In this document: one piece after another, positions 1 through 8,197 of the stretch
Layout of the letters: each line of letters starts with the position of its first letter
Numbering within the stretch: position 1 is the first letter of the stretch
Source: JAZKDW01 sp040387375
GTDB lineage: Bacteria > Pseudomonadota > Gammaproteobacteria > Burkholderiales > Burkholderiaceae_D
Direction of reading: 5' to 3'
DNA length: 64,000 nucleotides
NCBI GenBank assembly: GCA_040387375.1
Contig: JAZKDW010000036.1
Location: forward strand, 12,838-76,837
Program-made: the position numbers and the translations under genes
Notes under the pieces: model-generated
What the model was told of the DNA's origin: nothing
The model's database searches: none
The model's input: only the letters and a program-made list of their open reading frames with translations

Positions 1-75
1 CTGTTGGTCAGTATCGCCGCGATTGCCTGGTTTGAAGGGATGAAGCATGTGTTCAGGACGGAGCGCCGCTCATGA
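1..75 (+). CDS. C-terminal fragment of a truncated gene
   Basis: Frame 1 is open from the window edge to a TGA at 73-75 and encodes 24 residues: a hydrophobic stretch (LLVSIAAIAWF) and then a basic tail ending RTERRS. This looks like a last transmembrane helix with a short cytoplasmic tail, as in some cation-transporting P-type ATPases, but the fragment is too short to assign a family. Its stop interlocks with the stop of the convergent gene at 70 (TCATGA shared), which argues that the frame is real. Confidence 0.4.
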   Translation: MLVSIAAIAWFEGMKHVFRTERRS

Positions 76-1206
76 AGCGCCGGCATCAGGCGCCACTTGC
101 CCGGTGCGTGTCCTCGCATGTATCCAGACCGCCCAGCCGCCGATCCCCATTACCAGCACGACCATCAGAATCAGGCCACCCAGGAATGGAACCCAGGCCA
201 CCACGCCCAGGATGACCAGCGCCAATGCCAGGAACATCAGCTGCCGTCCGCCGCTGAGTTGCGGCGGCTGCTTCATCACATTCGCCACCTGCCTGCCAAC
301 AAAGAACGCGGCGCCCAGGTAACCGAGCAGCAGCATGATGGGATAAAGCGCCAGCAGCGTAAAACCGATCGGCAAGCCGATGACGGTGACCATCAGCAGG
401 ATGGCCACGGGAGGGACCGTGAACAGCAATGCCAGGCCGGCCAGCAGGCTGCGCAGCGGATATTGCCGGATCGCGCGCTGGGTGCCGGTGACCGCATTCG
501 GAAAAAGCAGGTAGAGCAGCGCGCCTGCTGCCAGCATGCTGAGGACGAAGAACGGCAGGAACCATGCGCGCATGCGTGTTGCGCCATGTCCGGGATCGCG
601 GCGCGCGGGGATGTCTTCCCGTGTAATGGCGCCTTGTACCATTGCCGCTTGCTCGGGCGTCAATGGTGTGGGGCTGGCATAAAAAAGGTCGCCATTGATT
701 CTTGCGCCGGGCAGGAAATATATGTCCTGCGCGTACAGGCGTGTGTTGCCGTTGATCTGACTGGACAGCGTGAATTTTCCGGCCGCTATCTTCGCCCCCT
801 TGCCGACCGTTCCCGCCAGCGTCACATCGCTGCCTGCAAGCCAGGCGGAACCGGCAATCGCCGCCGCGTCTTCCACTCTGACAGTGCCGCCGGCGGCAAC
901 CAGTTGACCGCCGATGCTGGCGCCGACATTGACCGTGCCGCCGGCGGCGCGCAAGTCCTGCCCGATCGGTGCGCGCACATCCACGGTGCCGCCGGCAAGC
1001 GCCGCATCGGCGCCGACTGCACGTTCGACGCTGACACGTCCGCCGGCAGCCAGCAAGTCCGCAATCACAGGCGTGGCGATTTTAAGATCGGGGCCGCTGA
1101 TGTAGGTATTCCCGGCTTCGCTGGTATCCGTGCTGACCGATGCAGCGCCGGTGAATGGCGGTGACAAGGAAAAGAGGAGAATCGCTATTCCTGCGGCAAT
1201 TTTCAT
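70..1206 (-). CDS. Bactofilin-like polymer-forming membrane protein
   Basis: Predicted exported or inner-membrane protein of 378 residues. I start it at 1206 (MKIAAGIAILL), because AGAGA lies 9 nt upstream and a signal peptide of about 22 residues follows; the frame is open further upstream but with no sensible leader. Residues about 30-200 are a run of short imperfect repeats rich in AAGGTV-V units, typical of the right-handed beta-helix of bactofilin/polymer-forming proteins. About four hydrophobic segments follow (residues about 225-360). The family is thought to build membrane-associated scaffolds; no specific role can be read here. It is divergent from the CidA-like gene at 1363. Confidence 0.75.
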   Translation of the reverse strand: MKIAAGIAILLFSLSPPFTGAASVSTDTSEAGNTYISGPDLKIATPVIADLLAAGGRVSVERAVGADAALAGGTVDVRAPIGQDLRAAGGTVNVGASIGGQLVAAGGTVRVEDAAAIAGSAWLAGSDVTLAGTVGKGAKIAAGKFTLSSQINGNTRLYAQDIYFLPGARINGDLFYASPTPLTPEQAAMVQGAITREDIPARRDPGHGATRMRAWFLPFFVLSMLAAGALLYLLFPNAVTGTQRAIRQYPLRSLLAGLALLFTVPPVAILLMVTVIGLPIGFTLLALYPIMLLLGYLGAAFFVGRQVANVMKQPPQLSGGRQLMFLALALVILGVVAWVPFLGGLILMVVLVMGIGGWAVWIHARTRTGQVAPDAGAS

Positions 1207-1362
1207 GGCATGCATTCTCTGCTGATTCGTTATTTGACAAGGTTGGCCGGACCTTGTGTGGCCGGTTTGACTTTTCCTTGATATAAGTGAAATGTGAGGC
1301 TTCCTGGACGTAATCGACAGGGATTTGCCCGGATACACTGGCAAGAGTCCAGGGAGAAAATC

Positions 1363-1719
1363 ATGCTCGAAACCTTTGCAGTCCTGCTGATATTCCAGTG
1401 TCTTGGCGAGGGAATCATCTTTGCGTCAGGCTGGCCGATTCCTGGCCCTGTGGTCGGCATGCTGCTGCTGTTTGCCGCATTGCTAATCTTCCCCGCGCTG
1501 CTTGACACTGTCGAGGAAACTGGCGACGAGTTGTTGCGACATTTGTCGCTGCTGTTTGTCCCGGCTGGCGTCGGCATCGTCGTGTCGGCGTCCAGCATCC
1601 GCGGGCACTGGCTGGCGGTTGTTGTCTCGGTCATCGGCAGCACGCTGCTGACCCTCGCCGTGACCGCAATGGTCATGCGTGCCGTGATGAAGTGGCAACA
1701 GGAGAACCATGATGCCTGA
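1363..1719 (+). CDS. cidA: CidA/LrgA family holin-like protein
   Basis: Small integral membrane protein of 118 residues with four hydrophobic segments and the family-typical GWPIPGPVVGMLLLF near the N-terminus and LLFVPAGVGIV in the middle. The start at 1363 is chosen because AGGGAG lies 7 nt upstream; the frame extends to 1294 without a ribosome site. In the family these proteins work with an LrgB/CidB partner in murein hydrolase control or in export of small carboxylates such as pyruvate. The partner gene overlaps its 3' end by 11 nt, so the two are probably co-translated. Confidence 0.9.
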   Translation: MLETFAVLLIFQCLGEGIIFASGWPIPGPVVGMLLLFAALLIFPALLDTVEETGDELLRHLSLLFVPAGVGIVVSASSIRGHWLAVVVSVIGSTLLTLAVTAMVMRAVMKWQQENHDA

Positions 1720-2452
1720 CATCCCCCAATTGGGTTCGATCTGGGTCTATCTCGCCGCATCCCCCTTGCTTGGCCTGACCCTGACCTTGTGTGCATATGT
1801 CTGCGCGTACTGGATCTATCGCCGCTGCGGGTTTTCTCCTTTTGCCAATCCGGTTGCCATTGCGATCGCGATCGTCGGCGCCATTCTTCTCGCCACCGGC
1901 ATGTCTTATCAGGATTATTTTTCAGGTGCGCAATTTGTCCATTTTCTGCTTGGCCCTGCCACGGTGGCGCTGGCGATACCGCTGGCACGCCAGCTGCCGC
2001 GGTTGCGCCGTTCATTCCTGCCGCTGTTTTGCGGCCTGTTTTCCGGATCGCTCACCGCCATCCTGTCGGCCGTCACGATTACGGTCCTGATGGGCGGTTC
2101 GCTTCAGCTTGCAGCATCGATCGGTCCCAAGTCCGCGACTACGCCGATCGCGATGGGCGTGTCGGAAAAGCTGGGTGGACTGCCCGCGCTGACCGCGATA
2201 CTGGTGATCGCGACCGGCATTTTCGGCGCCGTCATCGCGCGGCAGCTGTTCAACTGGCTGCGCATCGATTCGCCTGCAGTGCGGGGATTTGCGCTCGGCG
2301 TTACCTCGCACGGCATTGGCACCGCCCGCGCATTCCAGGTCAGCCCGGAGGCAGGCGCGTTTGCCGCCCTGGGCATGGGATTGAATGGCATACTGACGGC
2401 ATTCCTGGCGCCATCGTTAATACCGATTGTATTGGGTTTCTTGCCACGATGA
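1709..2452 (+). CDS. lrgB: LrgB/CidB family membrane protein
   Basis: Polytopic protein of 247 residues with the full LrgB signature: KSATTPIAMGVSEKLGG around residues 145-161 and GVTSHGIGTARAFQ around 198-211. Length is normal for the family (about 230-250). AGGAGA lies 5 nt before the ATG at 1709, and the gene overlaps the end of the CidA-like gene. Family roles are antiholin-like control of autolysis or, with the CidA-type subunit, transport of small metabolites; the sequence does not choose between them. Confidence 0.92.
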   Translation: MMPDIPQLGSIWVYLAASPLLGLTLTLCAYVCAYWIYRRCGFSPFANPVAIAIAIVGAILLATGMSYQDYFSGAQFVHFLLGPATVALAIPLARQLPRLRRSFLPLFCGLFSGSLTAILSAVTITVLMGGSLQLAASIGPKSATTPIAMGVSEKLGGLPALTAILVIATGIFGAVIARQLFNWLRIDSPAVRGFALGVTSHGIGTARAFQVSPEAGAFAALGMGLNGILTAFLAPSLIPIVLGFLPR

Positions 2453-2572
2453 CTTGACCTGCCGGGATTGGCTCCAGGCACGATCCACGGTGTTATACTC
2501 GCGTCGCTTGTCCAGCCCGGGGCTCTACCCTCTCCATGGATCACGTAGGTCAATGCCCTTGCCGCACCCACT

Positions 2573-3424
2573 ATGAAAACACCAAAAAGAATCCTGCCCC
2601 TGGTTGAAGAAGGCCTGGTAGACGAAGTCATGCGCCAGCTGATGAGTGGCAAGGAAGCCACGGTCTATGTGGTGCGTTGTGGCGAGGATGTCCGTTGCGC
2701 CAAGGTGTACAAGGAGGCAACGCAGCGCAGCTTTCATCAGGCGGTGGCGTATCAGGAAGGCAGGCGGGTGAAAAATAGCCGCCAGGCGCGGGCGATGGAA
2801 AAGGGCTCGCGCTACGGCCGCAAGATGGCGGAAGAAGTCTGGCAAAACGCCGAAGTCGATGCGCTGTATCGCCTGGCGGCGGCCGGCGTGCGTGTGCCCA
2901 CACCCTACATCTGCTTCGAGGGTGTGCTGTTGATGGAGCTGGTGACGGATGCCGACGGCAATGCCGCGCCGCGCCTGAACGATGTGGAATTGAGCCGCGA
3001 GCGCGCGCTGGAATTCCACGCGGTGTTATTGCAGCAGGTAGTGCTGATGTTGTGTGCCGGCGTGATTCACGGCGACCTGTCTGAATACAACATCCTGGTG
3101 GACGCGCAGGGCCCGGTGATCATCGATTTGCCGCAGGCGATCGACGCCGCCGGCAGCAGCGTGGCATCGTCGATGCTGGAACGCGACGTGAATAACCTCG
3201 CGAATTTCTTTGGCACCTACGCGCCCGAACTGCTGAAAAGCCAGTACGGCAAGGAGATCTGGGGCTTGTACCAGGCCGGCTTGCTGACACCGGCCACGCC
3301 ATTGACCGGCCGTGTCGCGGCGCCTGACAAACCGGCGGATGTCGGTGCGGTGATACGCGAGATCGAACTGGCGCGCCAAGAGGAAGAGGAGCGGCAGCGT
3401 CATAAGATGGAGAATCAGGGGTGA
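2573..3424 (+). CDS. RIO1-family serine/threonine protein kinase
   Basis: 283-residue atypical protein kinase. Visible motifs are the flexible phosphate loop SGKEATVY (residues 25-32), the ATP-anchoring lysine in CAKVYK (K44), the catalytic loop HGDLSEYN (166-173, with D168 as base) and the metal-binding IDLPQA (184-189), which replaces DFG in RIO kinases. The C-terminus is charged and Glu/Arg-rich. Bacterial RIO1-like kinases stand alone and their substrates are mostly unknown. No good Shine-Dalgarno is seen before 2573; a TATACT hexamer at 2494-2499 may be part of its promoter. The gene is monocistronic between the cid/lrg pair and a repeat element. Confidence 0.9.
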   Translation: MKTPKRILPLVEEGLVDEVMRQLMSGKEATVYVVRCGEDVRCAKVYKEATQRSFHQAVAYQEGRRVKNSRQARAMEKGSRYGRKMAEEVWQNAEVDALYRLAAAGVRVPTPYICFEGVLLMELVTDADGNAAPRLNDVELSRERALEFHAVLLQQVVLMLCAGVIHGDLSEYNILVDAQGPVIIDLPQAIDAAGSSVASSMLERDVNNLANFFGTYAPELLKSQYGKEIWGLYQAGLLTPATPLTGRVAAPDKPADVGAVIREIELARQEEEERQRHKMENQG

Positions 3425-3461
3425 CGGGCAGCACCGCGATTGGCATTCTTCCTGTGCCAGC

Positions 3462-3653
3462 GGGTTATGGATTCCCACTTGCGCGGCAATGACGGTAGTT
3501 ATTGATACGACCTCCACTCTTGCCACCGTCATTCCCGCGAAAGGTGTAGCAGGGGTTTCGTGAGGCATTGCCTCACGCCTGCGAAACGATATTCGCTTGT
3601 AAGCGAATATGCGCGCTGCAAGCGGGAATCCAGGCTGAGCTTGCATCACGACG
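3462..3653. repeat. Composite extragenic palindromic repeat, copy 1
   Basis: Begins GGTTATGGATTCCC with a left arm at 3468-3498. The matching right arm (ACCGTCATTCCCGCG, 3526-3540) is followed by extra material: a perfect 8-bp inverted repeat with a 1-nt centre (GTGAGGCA/TGCCTCAC, 3561-3577) and a 22-nt palindrome ATATTCGCTT-GT-AAGCGAATAT (3590-3611). It ends with AAGCGGGAATCCAG and a tail CTTGCATCACGA. 58 nt (3577-3634) are identical to copy 2 at 7849-7906. It lies between the convergent RIO kinase and GGDEF-EAL genes. Confidence 0.8.
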
Positions 3654-3700
3654 ATTTCACGCAATTCCCGCCAGGCTTCACTTCGATAACAAACCCTGCT

Positions 3701-6256
3701 TCAATGCGCCATCAACTCGGTGAGCACATCCGCAGCCAGCGGTCTGCTGTAGTAATACCCCTGAGCCGACACACAACCCTGTGCCTGCAGGACCGACGCC
3801 TGCTCCGCTGTTTCCACACCTTCGGCGATCACCTCCAGCTGCAAGCTCTTTGCCATCGCGATGATCGTCGCGGTGATGGTCATGCCATGCCGGTCCTGGC
3901 CGATGCGGTGCACGAACGAGCGGTCGATCTTTAGCGTATGCAGCGGAAACTGCTGCAGATAGGACAGGTTCGAATAACCGGTGCCGAAATCATCCAGCGA
4001 TAAGCGGATTCCCATGTCGCCCAGCTTGTTCAAAATGAGCAGGTTTTCTTCGCTGGGTTGCATCAGGATGCTTTCGGTAATCTCCAGATTCAGCGCATCC
4101 GCCGGCAACTTCGTCTCTTCCAGGATCTGCGCGATCATGTCCAGCAAGCGAAGATGAAAGATCTGGCGGGTTGACAGGTTGACCGCAATTTTCAGATCGG
4201 GATAACCGCCGGCGCGCCAGTGCTGCAATTGCCGACATGCCTGGCGCAAGACCCATTCGCCAATCGGCAGGATGAGACCAGTCTCTTCCGCGATAGGGAT
4301 GAAGTCCGAGGGAGAGACCAGTCCGCGCTCAGGATGCCGCCAGCGTAGCAGTGCTTCGGCGGCAAAGATATGGCTGTCCCGCATCGTCATCTGCGGCTGG
4401 TAATGCAAGGTCATTTCGCCGCGCGCCAGAGCCTGCCGCAACTGGCCTTCGATCGACAGCCGCTGCTGGATCGCCACATTCAGGTTTTGCGTGAAGAACT
4501 GGTAATTGCCGCGTCCCTTTTCCTTGGCGTGGTACATCGCGGTATCGGCTGCCTGCATCAGCCGCTCGACGGTTTCACCATCGGTCGGATAGATGCTGAT
4601 GCCGATGCTGCCGCTGATATAAAACGCATGCCCGTCGGTTGAAAATGGCGGCTCCAGGATCGTCAGGACCTTGCCCGCAACGAGGGCTGCCTCGTTACTG
4701 TGGGGCTGTGTCGTCAGGATAATCACAAATTCATCGCCGCCCAGGCGGGCTACCAGGTCACCTTGGCGCAGACAATGCTGCAAGCGTTCCGCCACTGCCT
4801 TGAGCAGGACGTCGCCCACGTGGTGGCCGAGCGAATCGTTGATGTTCTTGAAGTTATCCAGGTCGATGAATACAACCGCCACCGAATCTTTATGACGCCG
4901 TGCCCGGGCCAGCGCCTGGCTCAGGCTGGCTTGCAGCATGACGCGATTGGGCAGTCCCGTCAGCGCGTCGTGATGCGCCATGTGGCTGATGTAATCTTCG
5001 GTCCGCTTGCGTTCGATCGCAATGCCGGCAATGTGGGAGGCAAGGTCGGCCATGCGTAAGTCTTGCGGCGTTGGACTGCGCGTCTCGCGGTAGTACATCG
5101 CAAACGAGCCCAGCACTTTACCCTGGCTTGACAGAATCGGCATCGACCAGCATGCGCGCAATCCGAACCCGAGGGCGAGTTCGCGATAATCCTTCCACAG
5201 CGGATCCGTGCCGATATCAGTGACGATCACCGGCTTGCCGGAGTACATGGCGGTACCGCATGATCCCACCTGCGGACCGATGGTGGCGCCATTGATCGCC
5301 CGGTTGTATTGGGCGGGAAGATGTGGTGCGGCCCCGTGCTGTACGTGTACGCCGTCCTCATCGATCAACAACACGGAGCCCAGCATGCCAGGGCATTGGA
5401 ATTCAATCGTTTTTACCAATTGTTCCAGTATTTCCGGCAGCGGCTTTCCGGTTGCGATCATCTCCAGTATCTGATTCTGCCGCGTGCACAAGACTTCGGA
5501 TTGTTTGCGCTCGGTGATATCACGCATGATGGTGGTAAATGAGTGCTGGTTCACCTGGTGTTGTTCCCCGAGCGACATCTCAAGCAGAATTTTCCGTCCG
5601 TCCTTGTGGAGGGCGGGGATTTCCCTCCTGTTCCAGTGACCATGCGGGGTGCCGGCATCAGATTCGCGCGGCCGGGTTTCCTTGTGAATGTCCAGTTCGA
5701 GCAAATCCAGATCCATTAACAGGCCTAGATTTTGGCCGCACAATGCCCGCGGCGAATAGCCGAATATTTTTTCGGCGGCCGGGTTCGCATAAGTGATCGC
5801 GTAATGTTGATCGAAGGTGATGATTGCATCGCTGGCGGTATCGGCAACGATGCGGTAACGTTCCCCGCTCTCGCGCAGCGCCTGTTCCATGCGCCGCCGT
5901 GCGCTCAAATCGACAACGCAGGAAACCCCGGACTTTTTTGAGCCGGCCAGGAAAGCGCCGCCGATCAGGACCTGGATACGTGCGCCGGTTTTATGGATGA
6001 ACTCTTTCTCATAAGGCAAGGCAGTTCCGGTGTGCCTGAGCGCATCGACCGCCGCCGCATCGGCGATCTGCCATTCCGCAGGCGTGATGTCGGTCCACTT
6101 TATTTTGCCGGAACGGATGTCGTCGCGTGTGTAGCCAATGATGTTGGAAAACGCTTCGTTCGCATCCGTGATGTTGCCATCAAGGTCCCATGAAAACACG
6201 CCGAGGATATCCGAATCGGCCAGATGGCGAATACGCAATTCCTTGTCCTGCAACAT
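3701..6256 (-). CDS. PAS-PAS-GAF-GGDEF-EAL cyclic-di-GMP signalling protein
   Basis: 851-residue cytoplasmic sensor without membrane segments. Order of domains: PAS (about 1-115), PAS (about 130-250, followed by the PAC-like TTIMRDITERK), GAF (about 265-405), GGDEF (about 420-580) and EAL (about 595-850). The diguanylate cyclase signature is intact (RLGGDEF), and so is the phosphodiesterase site (AEALLRW, NLEITES, LDDFGTGYS, KIDRSF, AEGVET), so both activities are possible. GAGGGA lies 8 nt upstream of the ATG at 6256. The signals sensed by the PAS and GAF domains cannot be read from sequence. It is transcribed divergently from the phospholipase gene. Confidence 0.93.
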   Translation of the reverse strand: MLQDKELRIRHLADSDILGVFSWDLDGNITDANEAFSNIIGYTRDDIRSGKIKWTDITPAEWQIADAAAVDALRHTGTALPYEKEFIHKTGARIQVLIGGAFLAGSKKSGVSCVVDLSARRRMEQALRESGERYRIVADTASDAIITFDQHYAITYANPAAEKIFGYSPRALCGQNLGLLMDLDLLELDIHKETRPRESDAGTPHGHWNRREIPALHKDGRKILLEMSLGEQHQVNQHSFTTIMRDITERKQSEVLCTRQNQILEMIATGKPLPEILEQLVKTIEFQCPGMLGSVLLIDEDGVHVQHGAAPHLPAQYNRAINGATIGPQVGSCGTAMYSGKPVIVTDIGTDPLWKDYRELALGFGLRACWSMPILSSQGKVLGSFAMYYRETRSPTPQDLRMADLASHIAGIAIERKRTEDYISHMAHHDALTGLPNRVMLQASLSQALARARRHKDSVAVVFIDLDNFKNINDSLGHHVGDVLLKAVAERLQHCLRQGDLVARLGGDEFVIILTTQPHSNEAALVAGKVLTILEPPFSTDGHAFYISGSIGISIYPTDGETVERLMQAADTAMYHAKEKGRGNYQFFTQNLNVAIQQRLSIEGQLRQALARGEMTLHYQPQMTMRDSHIFAAEALLRWRHPERGLVSPSDFIPIAEETGLILPIGEWVLRQACRQLQHWRAGGYPDLKIAVNLSTRQIFHLRLLDMIAQILEETKLPADALNLEITESILMQPSEENLLILNKLGDMGIRLSLDDFGTGYSNLSYLQQFPLHTLKIDRSFVHRIGQDRHGMTITATIIAMAKSLQLEVIAEGVETAEQASVLQAQGCVSAQGYYYSRPLAADVLTELMAH

Positions 6257-6464
6257 GCTCTACGTCCCTCGATGCGATTGCAGAAATGGGAGTTGGGGGG
6301 GAGAGAAATCGCACTTGCAATCCCATTCGACTGCATCCGGCCATCGCAGTTCCGGGCAGGCACTGTAGTAGAATCTCCACAACCATGCCGCGCGCGCTAT
6401 CCGAAATGCAGGATAGGAGCAATTCCCTCATTTCACCTGCCGAATAATTCGCGGAAAACAATCC

Positions 6465-7514
6465 ATGTCCTCATTGCGTCACGCAAGATCAATTAGTTTT
6501 CTCCTCCTCGTTTCCGGATCTGCAATTGCGCTGGAGAAGCCGGCAACCCTGGCAGACTGCGCAAGCATTGTTGAAAGCAGCCAGCGGCTTGACTGCTTTG
6601 ACCGGCTGGCCGCAAGCAGTACCCGGCAAGGGAATGAGCGGCCGGAGCCGGCTGTGGCCAGGACACAGCCAACGCCGGCGCCAGCCGCAAGCGCCGGCGA
6701 AGCCCATGCCGACGAGCCGGAAACCTTCAGCCTTGGCAAACATTGGGAATTGGACGCGGACAGCAAGCGCGGTGTATTCGCCTTTCGTCCGCATAATCAA
6801 AACTATCTTTTGACCACGTACAATTCGTCCCCAAACACCGCTCCCTATCTGCCTTTCAAAAATCTGTCCCCCGGAGCGAAAGGCCTGTCCCGTTCGGAGA
6901 TCGCGTTCCAGCTGGGTTTCAAGATGAAAATGCTGGAAGACATCACTGATCAGCATGCCGACCTCTGGTTTGGTTACACCCAGCAAAGTTATTGGCAAGC
7001 GTACAACCGCGGTGCATCGAGCGCATTCAGGGAAACCAATTATCAGCCCGAGCTGATGGCCGTCGTGCCGGTGAACTTCAATGTATTGGGAATGAAAGCG
7101 CGCTTCGTCAACTTTGGCTTCGTACACCAATCCAACGGCCAGGCATCAACACTGTCGCGAAGCTGGAATCGCCTGTATGTCCAGGCAGGCCTGGAAAAAG
7201 ACAACGTTACCGTTCTGGCGCGTGTATGGAAACGGCTTGACGAGCGGCGCGCCGATGATGACAACCCGGACATGGTCGATTACATGGGCCATGGCGACAT
7301 CGAGGTGAAGTATCGAGCCGACGGCCACGAGATGTCGCTTCTTGCAAGGCGCAATTTTCACACCGGCCGGGGCGCGCTCCAAGCTGGCTGGGCGCTCCCG
7401 CTGTCGAATCAGCTCAAGGGATATTTACAGGTTTTTTCAGGATATGGACAAAGCCTGATCGACTATAACTACTCGCAAAAATCGATTGGGCTGGGATTTT
7501 TGCTCAGTTATTAG
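6465..7514 (+). CDS. pldA: Outer-membrane phospholipase A (OMPLA/PldA)
   Basis: 349-residue outer-membrane beta-barrel esterase that removes acyl chains from phospholipids in the outer leaflet. There is a signal peptide of about 22 residues, then a Pro/Ala-rich linker (about 50-85) and the barrel. The catalytic triad is complete: H221, S223 and N235 in FVHQSNGQASTLSRSWNRLY, with the same +2/+14 spacing as His142, Ser144 and Asn156 of E. coli OMPLA. The protein ends in a C-terminal aromatic (LLSY), as expected for insertion by the BAM machinery. GGAAA precedes the ATG by about 8 nt. The linker makes it longer than the E. coli enzyme. Confidence 0.93.
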   Translation: MSSLRHARSISFLLLVSGSAIALEKPATLADCASIVESSQRLDCFDRLAASSTRQGNERPEPAVARTQPTPAPAASAGEAHADEPETFSLGKHWELDADSKRGVFAFRPHNQNYLLTTYNSSPNTAPYLPFKNLSPGAKGLSRSEIAFQLGFKMKMLEDITDQHADLWFGYTQQSYWQAYNRGASSAFRETNYQPELMAVVPVNFNVLGMKARFVNFGFVHQSNGQASTLSRSWNRLYVQAGLEKDNVTVLARVWKRLDERRADDDNPDMVDYMGHGDIEVKYRADGHEMSLLARRNFHTGRGALQAGWALPLSNQLKGYLQVFSGYGQSLIDYNYSQKSIGLGFLLSY

Positions 7515-7530
7515 CGCGGTTCAGGAGAGC

Positions 7531-7565
7531 GACCCCGGACGAACCTTTCGCCGCAGCCCGGGGTC
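7531..7565 (+). terminator. Hairpin after the phospholipase gene
   Basis: GACCCCGG at 7531-7538 pairs with CCGGGGTC at 7558-7565 (8 bp, 19-nt loop), starting 17 nt after the phospholipase stop. There is no clear U-tract, so it may stabilise the 3' end of the mRNA rather than terminate transcription. Confidence 0.4.
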
Positions 7566-7603
7566 AAATGGTTCCTGATTTCGACAAGCGCCAACTGGAA
7601 CAT

Positions 7604-7768
7604 ATGATGAATAACCAAGAGGAAGAATTGATCGACGATGAGCCTGTGCCGGTCGTCTATGAAGCAGATATTGGCAGCGGCGCAAGAACCGAAGGCGAGA
7701 AGGAAACGCTGCGCATGGTCCTGGAAATTCCAATGCAGGGCGCGGATATTCCGAAAAAGCAGGAGTAG
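7604..7768 (+). CDS. Small acidic hypothetical protein
   Basis: A 54-residue frame starting at the tandem methionines MMNNQEEEL, rich in Glu and Asp in its first half and ending KKQE. The frame is open back to an ATG at 7568, inside the preceding hairpin region. No ribosome site is obvious and I recognise no family. The composition is consistent with a real small soluble protein, but the antisense strand is also open across this stretch, so the call is weak. Confidence 0.35.
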   Translation: MMNNQEEELIDDEPVPVVYEADIGSGARTEGEKETLRMVLEIPMQGADIPKKQE

Positions 7769-8197
7769 TAGATAGTGCAGGTGGAAGGTGTTTTGCTTGT
7801 ACACACTACGTATCGGCGTCCTTCCCATGCGAGGGGGTTATGGATTCCCGCCTGCGAAACGATATTCGCTTGTAAGCGAATATGCGCGCTGCAAGCGGGA
7901 ATCCAGACTGAACCTGCATCACGCCGTCGTCAACCCGATCCCGCCACACTGTCTTCAACAACAATACCGACAAAATTCGATTTCCGATCGCCAGCCAAGC
8001 CACCACACGTTACCGTTGTTTTAACCCCATTCAATACAGGTTCTCCCGACCGTCCGTGTTAATTCCGGAAACATTGTCTAGCCCGCCGATGGCATAATTG
8101 CAGCACGCCGCAATGCATGGCCTGTTTGATGCCTTGCGGTGTGCCGTGTTGCCTGGCCCCAGGTTCCATCAATTTGCCGTCGATACCCACATCCAAA
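7769..8197. other. Gene-free stretch before pyruvate carboxylase
   Basis: Holds repeat copy 2 (7834-7923) and about 270 nt of otherwise featureless sequence. The pyruvate carboxylase frame is open back to 8117, but the extra 27 residues (Cys/Pro-rich) do not resemble the family N-terminus. I found no convincing sigma-70 promoter; CATAAT near 8092 lacks a partner hexamer at proper spacing. Confidence 0.5.
7834..7923. repeat. Composite extragenic palindromic repeat, copy 2
   Basis: GGTTATGGATTCCCGCCTGCG leads directly into the ATATTCGCTT-GT-AAGCGAATAT palindrome (7862-7883), then GCAAGCGGGAATCCAG and a tail ending CTGCATCACG. 7849-7906 is identical to 3577-3634 of copy 1. Unlike copy 1 it lacks the left 'GACGGTAG' half, so it looks like the minimal form of the palindrome-bearing variant. 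Confidence 0.8.

Noticed and set aside
97..1164. 355-codon frame on the plus strand
   Set aside because: Antisense to the bactofilin-like protein; no motif and a Gln/Arg/His-rich composition.
2454..2499. Promoter TTGACC/TATACT upstream of the RIO kinase
   Set aside because: The two hexamers are 34 nt apart; the nearer TTGGCT gives a 20-nt spacer, so no convincing pair.
3462..3653. CRISPR-like array
   Set aside because: The repeats are palindromic extragenic elements at scattered positions, without regular spacers or cas genes anywhere in the window.
7511..7828. 105-codon minus-strand frame over the small acidic gene
   Set aside because: No ribosome site or motif; it covers the hairpin after the phospholipase gene. 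The plus-strand frame is slightly more plausible but also weak.
8117..8197. N-terminal extension of pyruvate carboxylase
   Set aside because: Cys/Pro-rich residues unlike the family start, which is well matched from 8198.
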